Notes: a model not told the origin generated them from the sequence alone. A stretch of 64,000 nucleotides of DNA from Anaerococcus octavius (GCF_900445265.1 NZ_UFTA01000002.1:372001-436000); one strand, 5' to 3'; shown: positions 1-9,036, counted from the stretch's first letter. Numbers and translations are program-made.

Positions 1-2
1 GA

Positions 3-518
3 GGCAAGGAGGAAAAAATTAGGAAAATGCTCCTAGAAAAAGGAATATTTGATGCAGTGATAGGCCTTGCTCCAAACCTATTCTACTCAACAGGTATCCC
101 AGTAAGCCTTTTAATCCTCAAAAAAGATAAGACCGACCGTTCAGTATATTTTATAGATGCTAGCGAAGAATTTGTCAAAAAAGGTAACAAAAACGAATTG
201 ACAGATGCAAATATAGAAAAAATTATAAAGGCTTATAAAGAGAAAGAAGACATAGACAAATTTGCCCATCTAGCAAGCTATAATGAGATCAAAGAAAATA
301 ACTACAACCTAAATATCCCCCGCTATGTAGATACCTTTGAGGAAGAAGAGCCAATAGATTTAGGAGAAGTATCAAAAAATATAGAGCAAATAGAAAAAGA
401 AAATCAAAAGCTAAAAGATGAAATCTATAATGATATGAAAAATCTAGTGGCAAATACAGATGAGGCACAAAGAGAATTAGAAGAATTTTTACAAATCCTA
501 GGTGACGACAATGACTAA
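3..518 (+). CDS. hsdM: Type I restriction-modification DNA methyltransferase subunit HsdM, C-terminal part (cut by window start)
   Basis: This is the C-terminal part of the methylation subunit, which methylates adenine in the target site and forms M2S / R2M2S complexes. The frame is open from the first bases; it reads GKEEKIRKMLLEKG and then IFDAVIGLAPNLFYSTGIP, the typical late N6-methyltransferase region of HsdM. The Met at base 27 is internal, so the true start lies before the window. The C-terminus is a Glu/Lys-rich helical tail, as expected for the part that contacts HsdS. The stop overlaps the hsdS start by 8 bases, so the two are translationally coupled. Function is clear by family; the catalytic NPPF/Y motif lies outside the window and cannot be checked. 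Confidence 0.9.
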   Translation, partial: GKEEKIRKMLLEKGIFDAVIGLAPNLFYSTGIPVSLLILKKDKTDRSVYFIDASEEFVKKGNKNELTDANIEKIIKAYKEKEDIDKFAHLASYNEIKENNYNLNIPRYVDTFEEEEPIDLGEVSKNIEQIEKENQKLKDEIYNDMKNLVANTDEAQRELEEFLQILGDDND

Positions 519-1725
519 AATGCCAGAGCTGAGATTTGCTGGTTTTGATGGAGAGTGGGAAGAGAATACTTTAGGAAAATTAAATGAATTTTCAAAAGGT
601 AAAGGATACTCTAAAAATGATTTGTCTGATGAGGGAAATCCAATATTTCTTTATGGACAAATGTATACTGATTATAAAATGCAAATAAATGAGTTAAAAA
701 CTTATGTAAAATCTATTAAGAGTAGCTCTGTCTTAAGTATTGGGAATGAAGTATTAATACCAACATCTGGAGAAACTGCTTTGGATTTAGCGAGAGCTTC
801 ACACATGAATATGGCGGGTGTTATTTTAGGAGGTGACTTGAATATATTAACCCCATGTGAAAAAATATCACCTCATTTTGAAGCTTTAACTTTATCTACA
901 GAAAAAAATAGAAAAAATTTATCAAAATTAGCTCAAGGTAAATCTGTGGTGCATTTATATGGAAGCGATATTAAAAAAGACGTTATTAGCTATCCTGATA
1001 TTAAAGAACAAGAAGATATAGGGGACCTATTTAGTAAAATTGACCAGCTGATCGAAAGTCAACAAGAGCTTGTAGACCAAACTATAGCCTTTAAAAAATC
1101 TATGCTACAAAAAATGTTTCCCAAAAAAGATTCCATTGTTCCTGAATTTAGATTTGATGAGTTTAAAGACAATTGGATGCCAGTTCAACTATCTAAAATA
1201 GGTAAAACAGTAACCGGTAATACTCCCTCAACCAAAAATAATTTGTATTGGAATGATAAACCAGATAATATATGGGTAACTCCTACTGATATTGATGGAC
1301 CTACAATTTATAATTCTGAAAGATATTTGACTGAATTGGGATTGGGAAAATCAAGATATTTACCAGAAAACTCTGTATTAATTACATCAATTGCTTCAAT
1401 TGGTAAAAATACTATAAATATAGTACCTGTTTCAATTAATCAACAAATAAATGCAATAATACCAAGTAATCACAGTAGTTACTTCATATTACAAGCTATG
1501 AATAATTCAAAAAATAGATTTGAAAGTTTAGCAGGAAACTCTGCTACAAAAATAATTAATAAATCTACATTTGATAGATTTGAAATAATAGTCCCATGTC
1601 TAGAAGAACAAGAAAAAATAGGAAATTTCTTTAAAAAGCTAGATGAAAAAATTGCAAGGGAAGAAAAATTACTAGATGCATATAGAGATATGAAAAAATC
1701 TCTACTCCAAAAAATGTTTGTATAG
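511..1725 (+). CDS. hsdS: Type I restriction-modification specificity subunit HsdS
   Basis: The target-recognition subunit, giving sequence specificity to both methylation and cleavage. It shows the two-fold internal repeat of the family: PELRFAGFDGEW opens half one and PEFRFDEFKDNW opens half two. Each half ends in a coiled coil with a near-identical tail, KKSMLQKMF and KKSLLQKMF, preceded by EQEDIGDLFSKID and EQEKIGNFFKKLD. The two target-recognition domains are thus roughly residues 15-165 and 225-360. I start it at the ATG at 511 because AGGTGAC sits just upstream; a GTG at 502 is an in-frame alternative. No silent hsdS copies or inverted repeats for shuffling are visible in the window. 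Confidence 0.93.
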   Translation: MTKMPELRFAGFDGEWEENTLGKLNEFSKGKGYSKNDLSDEGNPIFLYGQMYTDYKMQINELKTYVKSIKSSSVLSIGNEVLIPTSGETALDLARASHMNMAGVILGGDLNILTPCEKISPHFEALTLSTEKNRKNLSKLAQGKSVVHLYGSDIKKDVISYPDIKEQEDIGDLFSKIDQLIESQQELVDQTIAFKKSMLQKMFPKKDSIVPEFRFDEFKDNWMPVQLSKIGKTVTGNTPSTKNNLYWNDKPDNIWVTPTDIDGPTIYNSERYLTELGLGKSRYLPENSVLITSIASIGKNTINIVPVSINQQINAIIPSNHSSYFILQAMNNSKNRFESLAGNSATKIINKSTFDRFEIIVPCLEEQEKIGNFFKKLDEKIAREEKLLDAYRDMKKSLLQKMFV

Positions 1726-1733
1726 GAGAGCCT

Positions 1734-4700
1734 ATGGTTGAGATAAAGTTTGATGATGAACAAATATTAGAAGACACTTTGATAAAAAGATTGTGTGAGG
1801 GCAAAAGCCAGTGGACATATGAGCCAAGTATCAAAAGTCATGCTGACTTATGGGCCAACTTTAGAAAAATACTTGAGATAAATAATAAGGATGTCCTAGA
1901 TGATCACCCTCTAACTGATGCTGAGTTTCGCCAAATTCAAGGGCAAATGGAATTTACTTCCTTTTATGATGCAGGCAAGTTTTTGGTTGGAGAAAATGGC
2001 ATAGCAAAAGTGCCTTTGCAAAGGGAAGATGCGTCCCTTGGCATGATTATGCTAACAGTTTTTAAACGCCAAGACGTAGCCGGTGGATCTAGTGTTTACC
2101 AAGTTATAAATCAATTTGAAGCTCCAAAGACAAATCGCTTGGACAAAAACGCCCGTTTTGATGTGACACTTTTATTTAACGGCCTGCCTTTGATACAAAT
2201 TGAGCTTAAAAAAAGAAATGTAAACCATATGGAGGCCTTTAATCAGATAGCAGGATACGTGGCCAGTGATAAGTACCGAGGACTTTTTTCGTGCCTGCAA
2301 ACTTTTGTTATATCAAATGGCCATACTACAAGATATATTGCTGCTAGCAATGATATAGAGCGCAAAAAACAATTTTTAACCCGTTGGAATAATAGCGAAA
2401 ATGAAGCTGTGGATGATTTGTTTGATTTTGCTAGAGAAGTCTTATCTATTCCCCAAGCCCATCAGCTGATTTCTTTTTATAGTGTGCTGGATGATGATAG
2501 CAAAAATATTATTATCCTAAGACCCTATCAAATTCACGCTATAAAAGCCTTGCAAGCTGCAGCTAGTAAGCATGAGTCAGGATATATTTGGCATACTACT
2601 GGATCTGGTAAGACTTTGACTTCTTACAAGGCCAGCCGCAACCTATACCAGATACCTCGTATCCAAAAAACTATATTTTTGGTAGATAGGGTGGACCTAG
2701 ACCAGCAGACTACAAATTCATTTTTATCCTATGCCCAAAATGATACGGTAGATATAGAATCAACTGACAATGTTGGCAAGCTTAAAAAACATTTACTATC
2801 AAATGATAGGTCAGTGGTGGTTACTACTGTACAAAAATTAAATTATCTAATTGGCAAGGGCGAAAATAGACTGACTGATAGCCAGCTAGCAAAATTAAAA
2901 CAATTAGAAGTAGCCTTTGTAGTAGATGAATGCCACAGGGCAATCTCCCCAGAGCAACAAAATATTTTAAAAAGATTTTTTATAAATTCATTATGGTATG
3001 GCTTTACTGGTACACCTATATTTGCAGAAAACAAAAAGCAGGCCCTAGGCGATTTGCCACAAACAACAGAGGAACAATTTGGCAAAAGACTTCATGAATA
3101 TACTATTAAAGAAGCCATTGGTGATGGGGCAGTGCTTGGTTTTCAGGTGGAAAATAAGCAAATGATAACAAATGATCAGGCCTATGAAATAGTAGAAGAA
3201 CATTTCCCAGAAAAAAATGCCTTTGAAATGGATCCTTATGACTTGGAAAAATATATTCCTGACGGATATTTTGAAACGGATGCTTATAAATTAAGGGTTA
3301 TAGATGATATTATAAATAATATGACGTGGAAATTTGCCCTTGATAGGGAGCCTGGCAAATCTTATGGAGCCATACTTACAACCTCATCTATCAAAGATGC
3401 TCAAAAATACTATGAATTATTTAAAAGGGTTATATCATTAGAAAGTGATATTAAAATCTCTGATAGGATAAGAAAAAAACAAGCTGATTTTCCAAAAATT
3501 GCCATTACTTATTCCATCTCAGAAAACCAAGAAATGACCCAGGAAAATAAAGAAAAAATGATGGAGGCGCTAGCTGATTATAACGAGGAGTTTGCCACAA
3601 ATTTCTCTCTAGAAACAATCGGGGCCTATAACCGCAATTTAAATGATAGATTGGCTCGTAAGAAAAATAAATACAAAATTAGAAGCGAGCAGGTAGACAT
3701 AGTTATTGTTGTGGATAGGCTTTTGACAGGTTTTGATGCGCCAAGTTTGGGGTTATTATTTATAGATAGGCCACCTATGACACCACAAGGACTTATTCAA
3801 GCCTTTTCTAGAACAAATAGACTTTATGATGAGAGAAAATCTTATGGACAGATAGTTACTTTTAGAAGACCATTTGCCTTTCAAGATGCCATAAAAAATG
3901 CTTTTAGCCTTTATTCAAATGGCGGTGGCAACTTTGTAACTGCACCTGATTATAATGAAGCAAAACGCAGATTTGAGGATGCCGCTGAGGACTTATTGCA
4001 ATTTAGAATAGTGGATAATCCAGAAACTGAAATAGGTTTCGATGCTATGGTAGAATTTGTAAAAGCCTTTCAAAAATTTGATAGGGCAAATGCAGCCGTT
4101 ATGGTTTATAGTGACTATACAGAGGATGAAGATTTTTATAAAAATATTATAAATGAAGACCAGCTAGCTGAGTATCTAGATTACTATAACTATGTAAAAG
4201 CTTTAGTAAAACCTGGTGATATAGATGATGATATTGACCTATTGGATATAAATTACCACCCTATTTCAGTAAGATCTGATACGATTGATTATTCCTACCT
4301 AACTAGCCTCATCCAAGAAAAAGCCAATAGTAGGGGAGAAACTAATCACAAAAACGCTGATGAGATAGAAAAAACTCTAGCAGAGCTTATCAAACAAAAT
4401 CCAGCCAAGGGAGAGGTTTACAGGCAAATTATAGAAGAAATAGACCAAAACCCAGATAAATATCAAAATGCTATCATAGATGAAGTAGCAAAAGATAAAT
4501 TTAACACCATCATCCAAAAAAATATAAATGACTTTGTAGATAATTATAAGGTAAACAAAGAAGACTTGGAATTTTTAATAGCCAACTACCCGATAGATAA
4601 AAAAGAAGTAAAAAAACCACTGGGTGAGGATAAGCTAATAAAAAACGCCAACAAAGACCTCTATAATGAGGAAAGTGGTGAAAATTTAAGTTTACTAAAA

Positions 4701-4769
4701 TTTAAATCTATGCTTAGAAAAGATACGCATAAATTTATAGACCAGAAGATTAGGCCTTATTTTGAGTAG
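1734..4769 (+). CDS. hsdR: Type I restriction endonuclease subunit HsdR
   Basis: The translocating, DNA-cutting subunit of the type I system; 1011 residues is normal length. Visible domains: an N-terminal PD-(D/E)xK nuclease with D143 in FDVTLLF and E157-x-K159 in IQIELKKR; a superfamily 2 helicase motor with Walker A TGSGKT near residue 289-294, motif II DECHR from D398, motif III TGTP, and motifs V/VI in VDRLLTGFDAP and QAFSRTNR; and a helical C-terminal region that docks on the methyltransferase. All key residues look intact, so the enzyme should be active. It begins 8 bases after hsdS, with GGAGAG as ribosome site. No terminator separates it from the CBASS genes 50 bases downstream. Confidence 0.95.
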   Translation: MVEIKFDDEQILEDTLIKRLCEGKSQWTYEPSIKSHADLWANFRKILEINNKDVLDDHPLTDAEFRQIQGQMEFTSFYDAGKFLVGENGIAKVPLQREDASLGMIMLTVFKRQDVAGGSSVYQVINQFEAPKTNRLDKNARFDVTLLFNGLPLIQIELKKRNVNHMEAFNQIAGYVASDKYRGLFSCLQTFVISNGHTTRYIAASNDIERKKQFLTRWNNSENEAVDDLFDFAREVLSIPQAHQLISFYSVLDDDSKNIIILRPYQIHAIKALQAAASKHESGYIWHTTGSGKTLTSYKASRNLYQIPRIQKTIFLVDRVDLDQQTTNSFLSYAQNDTVDIESTDNVGKLKKHLLSNDRSVVVTTVQKLNYLIGKGENRLTDSQLAKLKQLEVAFVVDECHRAISPEQQNILKRFFINSLWYGFTGTPIFAENKKQALGDLPQTTEEQFGKRLHEYTIKEAIGDGAVLGFQVENKQMITNDQAYEIVEEHFPEKNAFEMDPYDLEKYIPDGYFETDAYKLRVIDDIINNMTWKFALDREPGKSYGAILTTSSIKDAQKYYELFKRVISLESDIKISDRIRKKQADFPKIAITYSISENQEMTQENKEKMMEALADYNEEFATNFSLETIGAYNRNLNDRLARKKNKYKIRSEQVDIVIVVDRLLTGFDAPSLGLLFIDRPPMTPQGLIQAFSRTNRLYDERKSYGQIVTFRRPFAFQDAIKNAFSLYSNGGGNFVTAPDYNEAKRRFEDAAEDLLQFRIVDNPETEIGFDAMVEFVKAFQKFDRANAAVMVYSDYTEDEDFYKNIINEDQLAEYLDYYNYVKALVKPGDIDDDIDLLDINYHPISVRSDTIDYSYLTSLIQEKANSRGETNHKNADEIEKTLAELIKQNPAKGEVYRQIIEEIDQNPDKYQNAIIDEVAKDKFNTIIQKNINDFVDNYKVNKEDLEFLIANYPIDKKEVKKPLGEDKLIKNANKDLYNEESGENLSLLKFKSMLRKDTHKFIDQKIRPYFE

Positions 4770-4806
4770 GGGATATAGAAGTTACTGAATTTAATTGATT
4801 TTATAA

Positions 4807-4812
4807 AGGAGG
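4807..4812 (+). promoter_or_regulatory. Strong Shine-Dalgarno that sets the CD-NTase start at an ATA codon
   Basis: A perfect AGGAGG lies here. The in-frame codons that follow are ATT, ATT, ATA, GAA, TTT; an in-frame TAA lies directly upstream at 4804. No ATG, GTG or TTG is in frame until 4903, which is 91 bases from this site and inside conserved protein sequence. Spacing of 6 bases points to the ATA at 4819 as the initiation codon. Confidence 0.7.
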
Positions 4813-4818
4813 ATTATT

Positions 4819-5784
4819 ATAGAATTTTCAGAAGAAAAATTAAGAGAATACTCAAAGCCACTTAGTAAAACAGAAGAAGATGAATGTGAGAATGCCGTTA
4901 GAATGGTATCTGAAGCATTAGAAGAATTAGGTCTAAAAAAATCTCATGAAGTTACTAATTTTAGTGAAGATACTCCATACTATAGAGTAAAAATGAAGAA
5001 TAACTATGGATATGAAGTTAAAATATTTTTGCAAGGATCATACGCTAATAATACAAATGTTAGAAAAAGTAGCGATATAGATATTGCTATTGTCCAAGAA
5101 GACACTTTTAGAACTCTATACAGAGAAGGTTTATCAAGAATTGACTATGGATTCGTAGCTGCTCCTAAAAAAGAGTTTTCATTTAAAGATGAAGTGGAAA
5201 TAGCATTAAGAAGAAAGTTTGAAAAAGATGTTATTAGAAAAAATAAAGCAATTCAAATTAATGGTAACTTTTACAGAAAAGATGCTGATGTTGTACCTTC
5301 TTTAAGATATAGAGATTATAGCAATGATTATTTACTTGATAAAGATAATTATACCGGCGGAATTTTAATTTATGCTGATGACGGGAGTGAGATTATAAAT
5401 TATCCAGAACAGAATATTAGAAATGGAATTGAAAAGAATAAAATGACAAATTACTTTTTTAAAAAGATGGTTAGAATAGCTAAAGAAATACGTTATCAAA
5501 TGGTAGAAAATAAGTTTGAATTTGCTAGTAAAGCTAGTTCTTTTGGAGTTGAATGCCTACTGTATAATGTTCCTGATGAATTATTCACTCGATACAGTGA
5601 ATTTTACATTTTTACTTTTGAAGGTATAGTAAAATATTTATATAGTAATAGATTCAATATAAATCAATTTAAAGAAGTGAATGGAATAAAAAACTTAGTA
5701 GATGATGATCCTGGAAGATCTAATGTTTATATAAAGTTTATAGAAGAACTCAGTGATTTTTATCAATATGACATCAAACAATGA
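4819..5784 (+). CDS. CBASS CD-NTase (cGAS/DncV-like nucleotidyltransferase), probable ATA start
   Basis: Predicted phage-sensing synthase that makes a cyclic di- or trinucleotide signal. Counting from the ATA, the polymerase-beta core has G73-S74 in LQGSYANNT, the metal-binding pair D86 and D88 in SSDIDIAIV, and a third Asp at D157 in DADVVPSL. The N-terminal segment upstream of the first ATG (4903) reads EFSEEKLREYSKPLS then KTEEDECENAV, which matches the usual CD-NTase opening helix. Starting at 4903 would delete that helix, so I extend the gene. ATG may have mutated to ATA, which could lower expression. The next gene overlaps its end and encodes a Cap15-type effector, which supports CBASS rather than a different nucleotidyltransferase. 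No Cap2/Cap3 genes are present, so this is the minimal type I arrangement. The product nucleotide cannot be told from sequence alone. Confidence 0.88.
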   Translation: MEFSEEKLREYSKPLSKTEEDECENAVRMVSEALEELGLKKSHEVTNFSEDTPYYRVKMKNNYGYEVKIFLQGSYANNTNVRKSSDIDIAIVQEDTFRTLYREGLSRIDYGFVAAPKKEFSFKDEVEIALRRKFEKDVIRKNKAIQINGNFYRKDADVVPSLRYRDYSNDYLLDKDNYTGGILIYADDGSEIINYPEQNIRNGIEKNKMTNYFFKKMVRIAKEIRYQMVENKFEFASKASSFGVECLLYNVPDELFTRYSEFYIFTFEGIVKYLYSNRFNINQFKEVNGIKNLVDDDPGRSNVYIKFIEELSDFYQYDIKQ

Positions 5785-6310
5785 AAAACTTAGGAAAATA
5801 AGTATTAGGATTGCTTCTATAATATTAATAATATTAATATTTATTAAGAATCCTAATAATATAGAAGATTGGGTTGGGGTGATTTCTTCCGTAGTTAGTA
5901 TAACCGCTGTACCAATATTAATTTATGAAAGATGGATATGGAAAATAAACCCTTTTTCTAAAACTCCTCATTTAAAAGAATCTTATTTAGGTAAAATAAA
6001 ATATTTTCACAATAATCAAACTTATGAAAAGTATGTAGATATTGAAATAAAGCAAACTTTTACGTCAGTTAGCGTATCTTTAAAGTCAAATGAAATTACT
6101 AGTAAGAGTGTAGTAAGTGATATAATTGAGGAGCATGGAGACTATGTACTATACTATACCTATACAACAAATCCTAAAAGTGAGTTTATTAAAGACAATC
6201 CAATACAGCTAGGAACAGCAAGGCTATTAATTAAAAAAAATCACTTGGAAGGTTCTTATTGGACAAATCAAAGAACTATAGGGGATATAGAATTTACCAG
6301 TAAAGAATAA
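5768..6310 (+). CDS. cap15: Cap15-type CBASS membrane effector (two TM helices plus beta-barrel ligand domain)
   Basis: Predicted abortive-infection effector that oligomerises in the membrane and disrupts it after binding the CD-NTase product. Seen: two N-terminal hydrophobic helices (about residues 10-24, IASIILIILIFI, and 32-52, VGVISSVVSITAVPILI), a short basic/aromatic linker, then about 110 residues rich in alternating beta-strand pattern. The ending LEGSYWTNQRTIGDIEF resembles the conserved end of the Cap15 cyclic-nucleotide recognition barrel (Pfam Cap15_CD_rec). Known: Cap15 pairs a 2TM anchor with such a barrel. The start is uncertain: ATG 5768 or GTG 5753, both inside the end of the CD-NTase gene and with weak ribosome sites, implying coupling. 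A strong terminator follows 3' of it. Confidence 0.82.
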   Translation: MTSNNEKLRKISIRIASIILIILIFIKNPNNIEDWVGVISSVVSITAVPILIYERWIWKINPFSKTPHLKESYLGKIKYFHNNQTYEKYVDIEIKQTFTSVSVSLKSNEITSKSVVSDIIEEHGDYVLYYTYTTNPKSEFIKDNPIQLGTARLLIKKNHLEGSYWTNQRTIGDIEFTSKE

Positions 6311-6312
6311 CT

Positions 6313-6340
6313 AAAAAGCTGCCAACGGCAGCTCTTTTTT
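6313..6340 (+). terminator. Rho-independent terminator of the RM/CBASS block
   Basis: AGCTGCC-AAC-GGCAGCT, a perfect 7-bp stem with a 3-base loop, then C and six T. It closes the defence island directly after the Cap15 gene. Confidence 0.92.
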
Positions 6341-6480
6341 AATTACTATAAGACTTTGTAAGACTATAGAGAATTTACATATGGGCATGAGTTGCATCTG
6401 TTGCGTATCAATCTTCTACATTGATAGTAAGTCTGCTTATTAGGGTAAGAGTGTATTATATCCTAAAATTTACTTAGGTT

Positions 6481-6556
6481 ATAATGAGCAAAGGAGGGGA
6501 TTATCAGTTAATTAAGCGTTTTTTAATTAACTGATAATAATGAGCAAAGGATGGGA
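6481..6556. repeat. 20-bp direct repeats flanking a 15-bp-arm palindrome
   Basis: In the 330-base gap after the defence island. Copy 1 (6481-6500) and copy 2 (6537-6556) of ATAATGAGCAAAGGAGGGGA differ at one base (G to T at position 16). Between them lies a perfect inverted repeat, TTATCAGTTAATTAA at 6501-6515 and its complement at 6523-6537, with a 7-base spacer. The rest of the gap (6341-6480 and 6557-6642) shows no gene beyond trivial reading frames. Possible origin: small mobile element with duplicated target, or a regulator-binding hairpin. Confidence 0.85.
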
Positions 6557-6642
6557 ATAAAAATATTTACTTGCTATTGTTTAAGATATTTTTAGACTTG
6601 AATTTGTAAGGATACTTTATATTTTAAAAGAGGAGGAAGAGT

Positions 6643-7281
6643 ATGAAAAATAATAAAAAGAAATTAGGAGCTGTTTTACTATCATCTGCATTATTGCTAG
6701 GTGCTTGTGGTACAAATGATGATGGGCAAACAGAAGTAGAAGAACCAACAACTACAGTAGAAGAAACTACTGAGGACGATACAGCTAAAGATACTGAAGA
6801 AATTACAGAGGATGAATCTTCAAATGAAAGTGAGCACGAAGAAATGGTGCATGATGAATCTGGTGAAGTTCCAGAAGGAATGAAAGAAGCAGAAAATCCT
6901 CTTTATCCAGTAGGTAGCGAAGTGGTTATTGAAAATGATCATATGCCAGGCATGAAAGGTGCTACTGGTACAGTGGTAGGCGTATATGACACTACTGCTT
7001 ATGAAGTAACTTATGATGATACTGAGACAGGTGAAACTGTAGCTAACCACAAATGGGTAGTACATGAAGAATTAGAAAATGCCCAAGATGAACCATATCA
7101 AGCAGGCGATGAGGTGGTTTTAGAAGCTTCTCATATGCCAGGTATGAAAGGTGCAACTGCAACTGTTGATTCTGCTGAAAAGACCAATGTTTATATGGTC
7201 ACTTACACAGATACAGAAACTGGGAAAGAGATAAAAAATCACAAATGGATGTCAGAAGACGAGTTATCTAAAGCTGAATAA
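6643..7281 (+). CDS. YdhK-like lipoprotein with two DUF1541 repeats
   Basis: Surface lipoprotein of unknown function. Seen: basic N-terminus, hydrophobic segment and lipobox LLGAC with Cys at residue 22, then a long acidic Thr/Glu-rich spacer (about 25-80), then two copies of the same module (about 85-145 and 147-205). Each has HMPGMKGAT and a later TYxDTETGxxxxNHKWV/M block. This is the DUF1541 family, typified by Bacillus YdhK. The repeated HMPGM pattern with His and Met could suggest metal binding, but that is only inference. Start chosen from GAGGAGG immediately upstream. It stands alone between two terminators, so it is a single-gene unit. Confidence 0.85.
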   Translation: MKNNKKKLGAVLLSSALLLGACGTNDDGQTEVEEPTTTVEETTEDDTAKDTEEITEDESSNESEHEEMVHDESGEVPEGMKEAENPLYPVGSEVVIENDHMPGMKGATGTVVGVYDTTAYEVTYDDTETGETVANHKWVVHEELENAQDEPYQAGDEVVLEASHMPGMKGATATVDSAEKTNVYMVTYTDTETGKEIKNHKWMSEDELSKAE

Positions 7282-7320
7282 TTACAGTCTTAGTAATATA
7301 AAATATAAGTATATTTAGCA

Positions 7321-7350
7321 AAAAAAGCTACCAATAAATGGTAGCTTTTT
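7321..7350. terminator. Bidirectional terminator between the lipoprotein gene and pepA
   Basis: AAAAAGCTACCA-ATAAA-TGGTAGCTTTTT: a 12-bp stem with A-run on one side and T-run on the other, located between the convergent stops of the lipoprotein gene (+) and the aminopeptidase gene (-). Confidence 0.92.
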
Positions 7351-7362
7351 CTATGTTTGTAT

Positions 7363-8745
7363 TTACTTGCTAAATTTTTTTGCTAAATTATAAAGAGTTT
7401 TGACATGGACACCAGTTGCACCTTTTTCAAATAAACCCTGTGGTTTTGATAGGTAGGCTGTGCCCGCTATATCTAGGTGAACCCATGGTTTTTCTTCTAT
7501 GAAGTTTTCTATAAATTGGCCGGCTGTGATTGTACCACCTAGTCTACCGCCTGAGTTTTTGACATCCGCTACTTCAGATTCGTTATACTTTCTTATTGTA
7601 TCATCATTTGGTAGTTGCCAGATTTTTTCGTCTGCTTCTTTGGCTGCTTCTAGAACTTTTTCAAATATTTTTTGGTTGTTTGTAACAGCTCCTGTGTAGC
7701 TTTCTGCTAGTGCTACAAGGCAAGCTCCTGTTAGTGTTGCAAGATCAATTATCATTTCTGGGTTGTATTCTGTAGATGCGTAGTTTACTGCATCTGCTAG
7801 AGTTATCCTGCCTTCTGCATCTGTATTATCTATTTCGATTGTCATATTGTTTCTTGCTCTTATAATATCGCCTGGTTTGTAAGCTTTGCCTGAAATAGAA
7901 TTTTCACAAGCTGCTACAACTCCTACAACATTTACAGAAAGTTCATTTGAAGCAATTGCATCCATAGCCCCGATTACAGTTCCTGCTCCTGCCATATCGG
8001 CATTCATAGTTTTCATACCAGCATTTGATTTTATAGAATAACCACCAGAATCGTAAGTTAGTCCCTTGCCGACAAATACTAGTGGTTTTTGACTTTTTTC
8101 TCCATTTAGATATTCCATAACTATAAATCTAGGTGGATTATCAGAACCTTTTGCTACTTCTAAGTAGGCTGTTAGGTTCATTTCTTTTATTTGATTTTCA
8201 TTGTATATTCTGACATTTACATCTTTTTTAGCAAATCTTTCTTTAACTTTTTGTGCTAAGGTTTCTGGATAAATATCGTTTGAACGTAGGTTTACCAAAT
8301 CACGCACAAAATTTTGGCTATCTAGGACTACTAGTTGCTCTACATCTGTATTTGAATTTTTATTATCTAATTTTTCTGGAAAATTTATATAGCTAATTTT
8401 ACCAGATTTTTCCTTTTTATAATGGTCAAAGTTATATGATCCAAGACTTACAGCTTCTATAATTTGGTATAAAAATTCATTATTTTCTATATCGATATTT
8501 TCTTTTTGAAAGGAAAGCTCGTTTAAGTCTAGCTTAATTGCAGCTTTTGTTAATTTGTATATAGCTTTTTGAAAACTGTCTCTATCTAGTTTTTCTTTTT
8601 CTCCTAGTCCTAAAAGAAAAGAGTTATTATTTGGATTTGGCAAAATTTCACCCAAATCTCCTTTAAAATATGGATTGAAATGTTCATTTTTATAAGCGAA
8701 TTTTACAAGATTTGCTTTTTTATTATCATTAAAATTTACTTGCAT
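7363..8745 (-). CDS. pepA: Leucyl aminopeptidase, M17 family
   Basis: Cytosolic metallopeptidase that removes N-terminal residues from peptides. Seen: an N-terminal regulatory domain of about 150 residues, then the catalytic domain with FVGKGLTYDSGGYSIK (metal-binding Lys and Asp), MNADMAGAGTVIGAM, and the family signature NTDAEGRITLADAV. Length 460 residues is slightly below the usual 480-500, within family range. I use the ATG at 8745, since AGGAG lies 7-8 bases upstream on the minus strand; an upstream in-frame Met (8787) would add 14 residues without a good ribosome site. It is transcribed alone, convergent with the lipoprotein gene. Confidence 0.93.
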   Translation of the reverse strand: MQVNFNDNKKANLVKFAYKNEHFNPYFKGDLGEILPNPNNNSFLLGLGEKEKLDRDSFQKAIYKLTKAAIKLDLNELSFQKENIDIENNEFLYQIIEAVSLGSYNFDHYKKEKSGKISYINFPEKLDNKNSNTDVEQLVVLDSQNFVRDLVNLRSNDIYPETLAQKVKERFAKKDVNVRIYNENQIKEMNLTAYLEVAKGSDNPPRFIVMEYLNGEKSQKPLVFVGKGLTYDSGGYSIKSNAGMKTMNADMAGAGTVIGAMDAIASNELSVNVVGVVAACENSISGKAYKPGDIIRARNNMTIEIDNTDAEGRITLADAVNYASTEYNPEMIIDLATLTGACLVALAESYTGAVTNNQKIFEKVLEAAKEADEKIWQLPNDDTIRKYNESEVADVKNSGGRLGGTITAGQFIENFIEEKPWVHLDIAGTAYLSKPQGLFEKGATGVHVKTLYNLAKKFSK

Positions 8746-9036
8746 ATATTCTCCTAAATTTTTTAATAACTTTAGCTTAATTAACAAAAATGTTTTGATA
8801 ATATTTTGTGTATTATTGTATATAAATAGTATAGGATAAAAAACAAAGTTAGTAAAACCTTATCATTATTTTCTGTTTTATTATTATTAGATAATACATT
8901 AAAGTAACAAGGAATAGCTATATTTAGAGTTTTTTGCAATAAAGAACACTAATTATTTCATTATTTGAAATATATTGATATATATTATATAATAGACAGG
9001 TATTTTTTAATACATATTTAAAATAAGGAGGATTGT

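Noticed and set aside
6381-6443. Short Cys-rich reading frame MGMSCICCVSIFYIDSKSAY in the gap after the defence island
   Set aside because: Only 20 codons, no ribosome site, no family likeness; likely chance.
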